Shown here piece after piece: positions 1 through 6,761 of a stretch of 25,156 nt of DNA; position 1 is the stretch's first letter; each line of letters opens with the position of its first letter. The stretch is taken from the NCBI GenBank assembly GCA_046719465.1, contig JBDNCV010000051.1:1-25156 (forward strand). The letters run 5' to 3'. The notes below the pieces were generated by a model. That model ran no database searches and was not told the DNA's origin. It saw nothing but the letters and a program-made list of their open reading frames with translations. The position numbers were made by a program, and so were the translations under genes. Source of the DNA: JANWYT01 sp046719465 (lineage in GTDB: Bacteria > Chloroflexota > Anaerolineae > Aggregatilineales > Phototrophicaceae).

Positions 1-330
1 TTGCTGAAGGGCGAGGCGAATGGCCGCGCGGGCACGGCGGGCTTGGCTGGCGGCGCGTCGGCTGCCTCGTCGTCCTCAGTGGTGGTGAAGGCGATTGCAG
101 CAGGCTTACTAAAGGGCGAGGCGAATGGCCGCGCGGGCACGGCGGGCTTGGCTGGGGGCGCGTCGGCTGCCTCGTTGTCCTCGGTGGTGGTGAAGGCGCT
201 TGCGGCGGGCTTGCTGAAGGGTGAGGCAAATGGCCGCGCGGTCACGGCGGGCTTGGCTGGCGGCGCGTCGGCTGCCTCGTCGTCCTCGGTGGTGGTGAAA
301 GCGCTTGCGGCGGGCTTGCTGAAGGGTGAA
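1..330 (-). repeat. 105-bp in-frame tandem repeat (35-residue units)
   Basis: Three units begin at 1, 106 and 211 with a partial fourth from 316 to about 330, and the array probably continues past the left edge. The period is exactly 105 bases and copies differ by only a few substitutions. Read on the minus strand, each unit encodes 35 residues containing PFSKPAA, FTTTED(D/N)EAADAPP and KPAV(P/T)ARPFA, so length changes stay in frame. The near-identity suggests recent duplication or continuing slippage and recombination. Confidence 0.93.
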
Positions 331-1619
331 TTAGGAGGGGTCACAGACGTTGCTTCAATAACTTCAGCCTCATCTTCAGTCGAATGGACAGGTTCACTAG
401 CAAGTTGCTCTGAAGCAGGAGGAGCAGAAGGAGACGCGACGTCGCTTGTTGTTACAGGTTCCGCTGTTTCTTCCACTGGTTTTGTGGGTTCAGCTGTAGA
501 CTTTTCTACAAGAGACTCAATCGGCGTGATGGACGGAATCCGTGCAAGCTGGGCAGGCTTAGCAGGTGGCTTCGGCTGGTGAATGACCGCAGGCTTGGAC
601 GTCGGCTTGGGAAGCGCTGGGCGTTCAGTGGTGCGGGTTTGCGCTTCCACATCTAGTTTCAACTGCTCGCCCGTTTCACGCGTTGGGCCACCCGGGATGG
701 GAAATGCCAGCTTGTAAACACTCGTGATGACTGGCCCGGTTTTGGACGGTGCGGCGGCTCTTGCGGCACGGCGCTGGGCGCGAGCACGCTCTTTTTCACG
801 CTCATCGATGAGCTGCTGGCGCGTGACCATTTCCATCCGCCCACCTCGGAACGTGACGCTGTGATCAGAGAACCGTTCGATGGCGCTCTCAATCGTCCCT
901 AAAAAGATCGTTGCGACGAAGTTCACAGCGATCAACAGCACTAGCAACTCCGATAGAACAGAGAGGGCGCTTTCGAACGGAGACGAAACATACGAGAAAG
1001 TGGCACTGGTAGCGCCAACAAGGATAATGGCAGCGACGATGACCATCACAGCCGAAAGCAGCGATCGCGCGTTGGAGATGCTGCGCTCGGTGCTGGCGAA
1101 CATCGTGTTACTCACGGTAAACAGCAGATAGAACCATAACCAGAAGTCCGGTGTGGCCAACAATCGTTCGAAAGCCGCGCCGACATCCACGAGAGAACCG
1201 GTGCTCATCATGGCGAAAATGACTTCAAGCTGGAACACGTTCTCTGCGATGTGCCACGTGAGGAGCATGCCCACCACGAGCGGGGACAGTGCGATGACAA
1301 AACGCTTCCACGCAGGGATGTTAGGATTGATTCGAACAAAATTGAGGCGCAGCTCACCCACTTCTTGGCTTTGTGGCCATTGGATCGACTGGGTGGCGTG
1401 GACGTTCAACATCCCCGCCACCAGCCAAGATACCACCTCATGGAGCAAGATGCCCGGGAAGAAAAGCGTGTAATACAGCACCGTCGTGACACGTGAGTTC
1501 CTAGTCAGCAGCCAACCAAGTTTGAAGATGTGCTGGTGCAGCCAGCGCTCCATTTGACGGAACAGGATGAACAACCCCGTCAACAGCGCGATGGAGAAAA
1601 CTAGGCTCAGGTCAGTCAG
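1..1619 (-). CDS. Large membrane protein with degenerate M50-like motif and Pro/Ala-rich repeat tail (3' end beyond window)
   Basis: A single frame stays open from base 1619 to base 1 (539 codons) and leaves the window without a stop, so the C-terminus is missing. The first 240 residues hold about six hydrophobic helices (near residues 5-20, 46-70, 104-123, 158-174, 186-204, 219-240). The second contains FFPGILLHEVVSW, which resembles the HExxH helix of M50-like membrane metallopeptidases, but the second His is Ser, so zinc peptidase activity is doubtful. From about residue 265 the chain becomes charged, then Pro/Ala/Thr/Glu-rich and repetitive. The start is unusual: no ATG, GTG or TTG has a ribosome binding site, but CTG at 1619 lies 6 bases after AAGGGGG and one base after the tpiA stop. 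The next ATG (1553) would remove the first helix. It is probably co-transcribed with tpiA. Function is unknown; the coding call is firm. Confidence 0.85.
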   Translation of the reverse strand, partial: MTDLSLVFSIALLTGLFILFRQMERWLHQHIFKLGWLLTRNSRVTTVLYYTLFFPGILLHEVVSWLVAGMLNVHATQSIQWPQSQEVGELRLNFVRINPNIPAWKRFVIALSPLVVGMLLTWHIAENVFQLEVIFAMMSTGSLVDVGAAFERLLATPDFWLWFYLLFTVSNTMFASTERSISNARSLLSAVMVIVAAIILVGATSATFSYVSSPFESALSVLSELLVLLIAVNFVATIFLGTIESAIERFSDHSVTFRGGRMEMVTRQQLIDEREKERARAQRRAARAAAPSKTGPVITSVYKLAFPIPGGPTRETGEQLKLDVEAQTRTTERPALPKPTSKPAVIHQPKPPAKPAQLARIPSITPIESLVEKSTAEPTKPVEETAEPVTTSDVASPSAPPASEQLASEPVHSTEDEAEVIEATSVTPPNSPFSKPAASAFTTTEDDEAADAPPAKPAVTARPFASPFSKPAASAFTTTEDNEAADAPPAKPAVPARPFASPFSKPAAIAFTTTEDDEAADAPPAKPAVPARPFASPFS

Positions 1620-1632
1620 GTTACACCCCCTT
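1617..1632 (-). promoter_or_regulatory. Ribosome binding site and CTG start of the membrane-protein gene, inside the end of tpiA
   Basis: On the minus strand AAGGGGG (1632 to 1626) lies within the last tpiA codons. It is followed by six bases that include the TAA stop, then CTG at 1619-1617. The spacing is ideal, and the frame then runs open for more than 1.6 kb starting with a hydrophobic helix. No ATG, GTG or TTG lies close upstream in this frame. The evidence is positional only. Confidence 0.55.
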
Positions 1633-2388
1633 CGTCTCCGCGGCGATGCGCACCAGCTCGGTGAAAGAATCGACCTTGAGTGAAGCGTTACCGACCAGCG
1701 CTCCGTCAATATCTGGCACGGCCATGTACGACTGCATGTTGTCCGGTTTGACGCTGCCACCGTACTGGATGCGAATCTGATCGGCAGCATCACCGAACAT
1801 CTCGCGCAGCGTGCCGCGCACGACCGGCCCGCACATGTGGGCAGCAATCTCAGGCGTGGCGCTCTCACCCGTGCCGATGGCCCAGATTGGCTCATAAGCT
1901 ACAACCGTGCGGGCAGCGTCTTCCGCGCTTACCCCAGCAAAGGCAGCGCGCACTTGCCCACTGACGAACGAATCAGCGATCCCTGCGCGGCGCTGTTCAA
2001 TGGTCTCCCCTACGGCCACGATCGGGGTAATGCCCGCTTGGAGAGCAGCTTTGAGCTTACGATTGACGGTCTCATCGGTCTCAGCAAGGTATTGGCGACA
2101 TTCTGAATGGCCTATGATGGCATAGTCAACGTAGCCTTGCAGCATGCGGGGTGAAATCTGTGAGGTGAAAGCCCCCTCAAGCTCATAATGAATTTGCTGA
2201 GAGCTGACCTTGATCCCCGAGCCGCGCAGCGCTTCCGCGACGGCGGCGATGGCAATGAAGGTCGGGGCAACGACGCGCTCCACGCCTTGATACGGCGCAA
2301 GCGTTGGAATCAATGCTTTGACGAATTCGACAGACTCGTCGAGTGTTTTGTTCATCTTCCAGTTGCCAGCGATGATGGGCGTTCTCAT
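1621..2388 (-). CDS. tpiA: Triose-phosphate isomerase
   Basis: Interconverts dihydroxyacetone phosphate and glyceraldehyde 3-phosphate in cytoplasmic glycolysis and gluconeogenesis. The 255-residue protein has the usual full length. It starts with the family pattern IIAGNWKMNK (Asn and Lys in the active site), contains the catalytic His in IIGHSECR and the catalytic Glu in AYEPIWAIGTG, and near the C-terminus has the phosphate-binding QYGGSVKPDN. No key residue is missing. It follows pgk after 95 bases that hold a terminator-like hairpin, so expression may be lower than that of pgk or driven partly by another promoter. The ATG at 2388 gives the expected N-terminus, although the ribosome binding site is weak. 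Its stop is one base from the probable CTG start of the next gene. Confidence 0.98.
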   Translation of the reverse strand: MRTPIIAGNWKMNKTLDESVEFVKALIPTLAPYQGVERVVAPTFIAIAAVAEALRGSGIKVSSQQIHYELEGAFTSQISPRMLQGYVDYAIIGHSECRQYLAETDETVNRKLKAALQAGITPIVAVGETIEQRRAGIADSFVSGQVRAAFAGVSAEDAARTVVAYEPIWAIGTGESATPEIAAHMCGPVVRGTLREMFGDAADQIRIQYGGSVKPDNMQSYMAVPDIDGALVGNASLKVDSFTELVRIAAETKGV

Positions 2389-2443
2389 ACCAAGCCTCGA
2401 GCCTTTCTGTCAAGATTCACTGTATCACGGTATTGCTGTGATG

Positions 2444-2473
2444 AAAAATGGGAGAGGGGCGATTGCCTCTCCC
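2444..2473 (-). terminator. Terminator-like hairpin after pgk
   Basis: A perfect 8-bp stem (2450-2457 paired with 2466-2473, GGGAGAGG with CCTCTCCC) has an 8-base loop. It is followed on the minus strand by ATTTTT (2449-2444). It lies 11 bases beyond the pgk stop and before tpiA, so it should stop or attenuate transcripts arriving from gap-pgk. Confidence 0.75.
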
Positions 2474-2483
2474 GTGCGTTGGA

Positions 2484-3671
2484 TCATTTATCTGCGATGG
2501 CAGCCACACCCGGCAGCACTTTGCCCTCGAGCATTTCGAGGCTGGCGCCACCACCGGTTGAGATGTGAGTCATTTTGTCTGCAAGGCCAGATTGTTCCAC
2601 AGCGGCAGCGCTGTCACCGCCACCGATGATGGTCACCGTTCCGCGAGCAGTGGCATCAGCCAGCAGTTGAGCGACGCCGAACGTGCCTTTGGCGAAGTTA
2701 GGCATCTCGAACACGCCCATTGGCCCGTTCCAGACGACGGTCTTAGCTGATGCGAGCAGCTCACCGAACTTTTCCAGCGTGGCAGGGCCAATATCGAGGA
2801 TGCGCCAGCCATCCGGCACAGGCTCCGAAACGGGGATGACGCGATGATTGGCTTCGTTGCTGAAGGCATCCGCGATAACGACATCAACCGGAAGCACCAG
2901 CTTGCTGCCACCTTTGTTGAGCAGATCACGGGCAGTCTCGATCGCGTCCTTTTCCACCAGCGAATCACCGAGCGATGCGCCCTGCGCGGCGAAGAGCGTG
3001 TTGGCCATCCCGCCACCGATGATCAGATAATCAACTTTCGTCAGCAGAGCTTCGATGACAAGGATCTTGTCCGACACTTTAGCCCCGCCCATGATAGCGA
3101 TAAACGGATGCTCGGGCTGTTCAATGGCGGTGGCGAGGTAGTCGATCTCTTTCTCCATCAACAAGCCAGCGACTGACTCCATGCGGGATGACAAACCCAC
3201 GTTGCTCGCATGGGCGCGATGCGCCGTGCCGAAAGCATCGTTGACGAACACATCGCCAAGCTCGGCCATCTGTGCGGCCAATTCGGGGTCGTTTTTCTCC
3301 TCACCCTTGTAGTAGCGTGTGTTTTCAAGCAGAAGCACGCCCCCCTCTGGCAAGGCTTCCGCGGCGGCTTTGACGGCCTCACCAACGGTGTCATCAACAA
3401 AGGCGACATCACGCCCCAAGAGGGCGGCCAGCGCCGGCGCGACAGGGGCCAGCGACGTGCCCGGTTCGCCCTTAGCCTTTGGACGACCGAGGTGCGATAG
3501 GAGGATGACGCTGCGCGGCTCTTGATCGAGGATGTATTGCAAGGTGGGGACAGCGGCGCGAATGCGCGTGTCGTCAGTGATTTTGTCGCCATCAAGCGGC
3601 ACGTTGAAATCCACGCGCACCAACACACGGCGCCCTTTGAACGATACGTCACGGACGGTTTTCTTGTTCAT
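2484..3671 (-). CDS. pgk: Phosphoglycerate kinase
   Basis: Transfers phosphate from 1,3-bisphosphoglycerate to ADP in glycolysis, reversibly. The 395 residues match the family length. Visible motifs in order are RVDFNVPLDG and DDTRIRAAVPTL at the N-terminus, LLSHLGRPK (substrate-binding His and Arg), VNDAFGTAHRAHAS, GGAKVSDK, GGGMANTLF, WNGPMGVFE in the C-terminal nucleotide domain, and the hinge and nucleotide loops GGGDSAAAV and HISTGGGASLEMLEG. All are intact. The ATG at 3671 has AAGGAG a few bases upstream. It lies 86 bases downstream of gap on the same strand, separated by a hairpin, and is followed by a stronger terminator-like hairpin before tpiA. Confidence 0.98.
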   Translation of the reverse strand: MNKKTVRDVSFKGRRVLVRVDFNVPLDGDKITDDTRIRAAVPTLQYILDQEPRSVILLSHLGRPKAKGEPGTSLAPVAPALAALLGRDVAFVDDTVGEAVKAAAEALPEGGVLLLENTRYYKGEEKNDPELAAQMAELGDVFVNDAFGTAHRAHASNVGLSSRMESVAGLLMEKEIDYLATAIEQPEHPFIAIMGGAKVSDKILVIEALLTKVDYLIIGGGMANTLFAAQGASLGDSLVEKDAIETARDLLNKGGSKLVLPVDVVIADAFSNEANHRVIPVSEPVPDGWRILDIGPATLEKFGELLASAKTVVWNGPMGVFEMPNFAKGTFGVAQLLADATARGTVTIIGGGDSAAAVEQSGLADKMTHISTGGGASLEMLEGKVLPGVAAIADK

Positions 3672-3701
3672 AGCCTCTCCTTGAAGTTAGCTCAGTTAAC
3701 C

Positions 3702-3729
3702 AAAAGGGCGTGGCAACTTCGCCCCGCCC
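3702..3729 (-). terminator. Hairpin with short U-tract between gap and pgk
   Basis: On the minus strand GGGCGGGGC (3729-3721) pairs with GCCACGCCC (3714-3706) with one mismatch and a 6-base loop, followed by TTTT (3705-3702). It sits between the gap stop and the pgk ribosome binding site. It could be a partial terminator or a 3' stabiliser of gap mRNA. Confidence 0.55.
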
Positions 3730-3757
3730 TCACGTATGGTGAAGCAGCTAGCACGGA

Positions 3758-4765
3758 TTACATCCGGTCGCCCATGTATTTGACGAGGTCAGCGCAGCGC
3801 GTGCTGTAGCCCCACTCGTTGTCGTACCACGTCACGATCTTGACGAGGTTGCCCATGACCGTGCAGGACTCCCAGTCGATGACGCTGGAGTAGGAGCTGC
3901 CCTGATAGTCGGCGCTCACGAGGGGTTCGTAGGAGATGTCAAGGATGCCCTTCATGCGGCCTTTCTTAGCCTTCTCGAAGGCCTTACGCAGCTTCTCGGC
4001 GTCGGGCTTGCGGCGGACGTGCGCCACAAAGTCAACCAACGAGACGGTCGGCGTAGGAACGCGCACCGCGAAGCCGTCAAACTTGCCCTTCAAGTCTGGG
4101 ATGACCAGCGCGACAGCCTTAGCAGCGCCCGTCGAGGTGGGGATCATGCTGAGAGCAGCCGCACGCGCGCGGCGCAGGTCTTTGTGCGGCAGATCAAGGA
4201 TGCGCTGATCGTTGGTGTAGCTGTGGATCGTCGTCATCAGCGCGGACTGAATGTCGAACAGGTCATGCACAATCTTGGCTGCCGGGGCGAGGCAGTTGGT
4301 TGTGCACGAGGCATTCGACACGACGTGGTGCGTGGCATTATCGTAAAGGTCTTCGTTCACGCCCATCACGATAGTGAGGTCTTCGTTCTTAGCAGGGGCC
4401 GAAATGATGACCTTCTTCGCGCCGCCTGCGATGTGTGCCGCGGCTTTTTCGCGGTCGGTGAAGATGCCGGTGCTCTCGATCACGATATCAACGCCCAGCT
4501 CACCCCACGGAATCTTAGCCGGGTCTTTTTCGGCAAATGCTTTGATTTCATCCCCATCCACGACCAGCTTGCCTTCGCCGACTTCGATCTTGCCGCCATA
4601 CCGCCCGTAGATGGAGTCGTAGCGCAAGAGATGAGCCATGGTGGGCAGATCGCCAAGGTCGTTGAAGGCTACAACGTCAATTTTGCCCTTGTACTTCTGC
4701 TTCATGACTTTAAGAACTTGGCGCCCAATGCGCCCGAAGCCGTTAATGCCTACGCGGATTGCCAT
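3758..4765 (-). CDS. gap: Type I glyceraldehyde-3-phosphate dehydrogenase
   Basis: Oxidises and phosphorylates glyceraldehyde 3-phosphate to 1,3-bisphosphoglycerate with NAD(P). The 335 residues match the family length. The N-terminal Rossmann motif is VGINGFGRIGRQ. An acidic residue follows the second strand (AFNDLGD), as in NAD-using enzymes. The catalytic Cys is residue 154 in SNASCTTNCLAP, and its partner His is residue 181 in TTIHSYTNDQ. IPTSTGAAKAV, the S-loop region and C-terminal NEWGYSTR are also present. AAGGAG precedes the ATG at 4765. It lies 44 bases after yvcK and begins the glycolytic set gap-pgk-tpiA. Confidence 0.98.
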   Translation of the reverse strand: MAIRVGINGFGRIGRQVLKVMKQKYKGKIDVVAFNDLGDLPTMAHLLRYDSIYGRYGGKIEVGEGKLVVDGDEIKAFAEKDPAKIPWGELGVDIVIESTGIFTDREKAAAHIAGGAKKVIISAPAKNEDLTIVMGVNEDLYDNATHHVVSNASCTTNCLAPAAKIVHDLFDIQSALMTTIHSYTNDQRILDLPHKDLRRARAAALSMIPTSTGAAKAVALVIPDLKGKFDGFAVRVPTPTVSLVDFVAHVRRKPDAEKLRKAFEKAKKGRMKGILDISYEPLVSADYQGSSYSSVIDWESCTVMGNLVKIVTWYDNEWGYSTRCADLVKYMGDRM

Positions 4766-4809
4766 GAGAGAATCTCCTTATGTAGTTGGAAATAGGCTTC
4801 AACAGATGC

Positions 4810-6051
4810 CTAGCGGGAACCATCATGCCTAAGCAAAGCCAGCAATGCAGCCCCCAGCTTTTGCGGATCATGCCGCCAAGGCCGTTGTACGTCTGCTAAG
4901 TCAGTATAGCGCACTTCATAGCGTTGTTGTATCTCATGATTGTCAGGTATTGGGGTGACATATCGCGTATTTTCGCCTGCATTGGGCTGTGGCATGGCAT
5001 TATTGGCGAGGATGGTCTGAAACACTCCGCGCCCAACGTGATTTTCAAGCGCCATCACATGATCGGCGACGCTGTAACCCTCTGTTTCTACAGGCTGAGT
5101 GGCAACGTTGCAAACATATACTTTGGTTGCGTTCGACGCGCGGATCGCATCTGCGATACCCGTCACGAGTAGGTTAGGGATGATGCTGGTGTAAAGGCTT
5201 CCCGGGCCAATGACGATAAGGTTGGCGTCCAAGATGGCGTCAATCACTGGTGGATAGGCTAAGACCGGGGAAGGCTCCAAGCGTATACGCTCCACTTGAC
5301 CGTCTACCGATTCGATCTTGGACTCGCCAATGACGGTCACCAACCGTTCCGAGCCTTTCAATTTGAGTTCAGCAATGATGCGCGCATCTGTCAGAGAGGC
5401 GGGCAGCACACGCCCACGGATGTTGAGGACGCGCTGCACCTCTGAGAGCGCATCGGCGAGAGGGTTGTGCTGCCGGTCACCCGTACTGACAACATCGGCG
5501 AGCGCTGCAATGAACAGATTGCCAAAAGAATGGCCCTTGAGTTCCCCCGTGGTGAAGCGGTATTGAAACAAGCGGGCGAGGAGGCTTTCATCGTCTGCGA
5601 GAGCGACGAGGTTGTTGCGCAGATCACCCGGCGGCAGGATTTGCAAATCGCGGCGCAAGCGTCCTGAGCTGCCACCGTCATCCGCAATGGTGACCACGGC
5701 TGTGATATGGTCAGTGTAGGGCTTTAAGCCGCGCAGCGTCGCGGGGAGGCCGGTTCCACCGCCAATGGCCACCGCTTTCAACCCTTTGAGGTGAGCTTTC
5801 GACTCGGACGAGGTGTCGTTCTGGGGTGATACACTTGAACCGTTGGGATTGGCTTGTAGGCGCAAAGCAAACCAAAGAAGTCCTCCCCCTAAGCTCACGA
5901 GGAGCGCGCCCAACTCCCACGGGATGGGAGGAAGCGCGACAGCTTGAGCAAACGCGAGCAGCATGACCGCTGAGCCACCGACAAGGCTCGCTAGCCCTAA
6001 CAGGATGATGAACGTTGTGACACGGCGGTTAGCTAGGGCAGGGCTGCGCAT
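4810..6051 (-). CDS. yvcK: YvcK/CofD-like family protein (gluconeogenesis factor) with N-terminal membrane helices
   Basis: The central part is clearly the YvcK family: AIGGGTGLPATLRGLKPYT, TIADDGGSSGRLRRD, PPGDLRNNLVAL, GHSFGNLFIAAL, and a later region with IGPGSLYTSIIPNLLV. In other bacteria YvcK is needed for growth on gluconeogenic carbon sources and for cell-wall homeostasis, and it binds UDP-sugars; its exact activity is unsettled. This copy adds about 90 residues before the core with two hydrophobic helices (FIILLGLASLVGGSAVMLL, and one around ELGALLVSLGGGLLW), so it is probably membrane-anchored. The start is either ATG at 6051, with GAGG 7 bases upstream, or TTG at 6057, which would overlap the previous stop as TTGA. 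I prefer the ATG. It directly precedes gap-pgk-tpiA. Confidence 0.93.
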   Translation of the reverse strand: MRSPALANRRVTTFIILLGLASLVGGSAVMLLAFAQAVALPPIPWELGALLVSLGGGLLWFALRLQANPNGSSVSPQNDTSSESKAHLKGLKAVAIGGGTGLPATLRGLKPYTDHITAVVTIADDGGSSGRLRRDLQILPPGDLRNNLVALADDESLLARLFQYRFTTGELKGHSFGNLFIAALADVVSTGDRQHNPLADALSEVQRVLNIRGRVLPASLTDARIIAELKLKGSERLVTVIGESKIESVDGQVERIRLEPSPVLAYPPVIDAILDANLIVIGPGSLYTSIIPNLLVTGIADAIRASNATKVYVCNVATQPVETEGYSVADHVMALENHVGRGVFQTILANNAMPQPNAGENTRYVTPIPDNHEIQQRYEVRYTDLADVQRPWRHDPQKLGAALLALLRHDGSR

Positions 6052-6053
6052 TT

Positions 6054-6752
6054 TCAAGCCTCATCCTGTCGCTGGCAGCGGCCACGATACCAACGTGTGA
6101 GCGCCAAAATAACCACAGCGAAGGTGACGCTGAGCACACCGACAGCCATAGCGGCGTCGATCCAAAACTGCTCAGGATAGAGTCGGATGAGCGTATCGCT
6201 GTAGAAAAAGCGCCACGTGCCATCTTCAAAGAATAACGCATGAAACGTGTCGAAAAAAACATCCCATGCAAAAACAACGGCCACAGCAACCGTCAACACA
6301 GCGACAATCAGCGCAATGCTGGCCACATCAACGGCGGCAAGCAGCAGCAAGCGCTGCCGCCACAGCAGACCCATCGCAATCGCGCACAGCGCTGCGGCTG
6401 CACCCGCCCCTGTGAACAACATCCACGTGACGTTTTGCACGTCGATCATGTGCTGCAGCTCGCGTTCATTGAACATCGGGCACTCAGTGGCTTGTGGCGG
6501 GAAACAGCGATCACCCGGGAGCGTTTGCTCGGCGAGAAAGCTAATCGGGCGTTGCTCGAGCAAGTATTGCAAGCCAAGCGGGCCATACAGCAGTCGATCT
6601 TCGACAGTAAAGCCATAACGATCTGGCGGGAAGCCTGCGCGGGTGTACTCAAGCGTAAGGAAGATAGGGGTCATGACGATGCGGCTTGCCAGCATGAGCA
6701 GCACAACAGGCAGTGTGAAAACGATAGTCCAATATGCCACACGCTTGAGCAT
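6054..6752 (-). CDS. TIGR01906/DUF1461 integral membrane protein, Lit-like
   Basis: The 232 residues have four hydrophobic helices (near residues 8-32, 109-130, 137-163 and 203-222) and an extracytoplasmic loop of about 75 residues. Landmarks match the DUF1461/TIGR01906 family: EYTRAGFPPDRYGFTVEDR after helix 1, NERELQHMIDV before helix 2, FFDTFHALFFEDGTWRF, and LIRLYPEQFW before helix 4. Some Gram-positive members are Lit, the lipoprotein intramolecular transacylase that moves an acyl chain within the N-terminal diacylglyceryl-Cys. The conserved His residues in HM.DV and in FH...F are present here, but the same activity is only an inference. It starts 9 bases after the upstream gene, and its stop touches the start of yvcK, so it is part of the same operon. 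Confidence 0.8.
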   Translation of the reverse strand: MLKRVAYWTIVFTLPVVLLMLASRIVMTPIFLTLEYTRAGFPPDRYGFTVEDRLLYGPLGLQYLLEQRPISFLAEQTLPGDRCFPPQATECPMFNERELQHMIDVQNVTWMLFTGAGAAAALCAIAMGLLWRQRLLLLAAVDVASIALIVAVLTVAVAVVFAWDVFFDTFHALFFEDGTWRFFYSDTLIRLYPEQFWIDAAMAVGVLSVTFAVVILALTRWYRGRCQRQDEA

Positions 6753-6761
6753 TGCACGAAC

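Noticed and set aside
1..330. Possible CRISPR or non-coding repeat array
   Set aside because: Repeats are directly abutting 105-bp coding units with no spacers, and they continue the frame of the membrane protein.
1..582. Open plus-strand frame rich in Gly/Ala/Ser
   Set aside because: It is the antisense of the repeat-containing minus-strand gene. It lacks a natural start and its composition mirrors the repeats.
4019..4795. 258-codon plus-strand open frame
   Set aside because: It is antisense to gap, with no known motif; a shadow frame.
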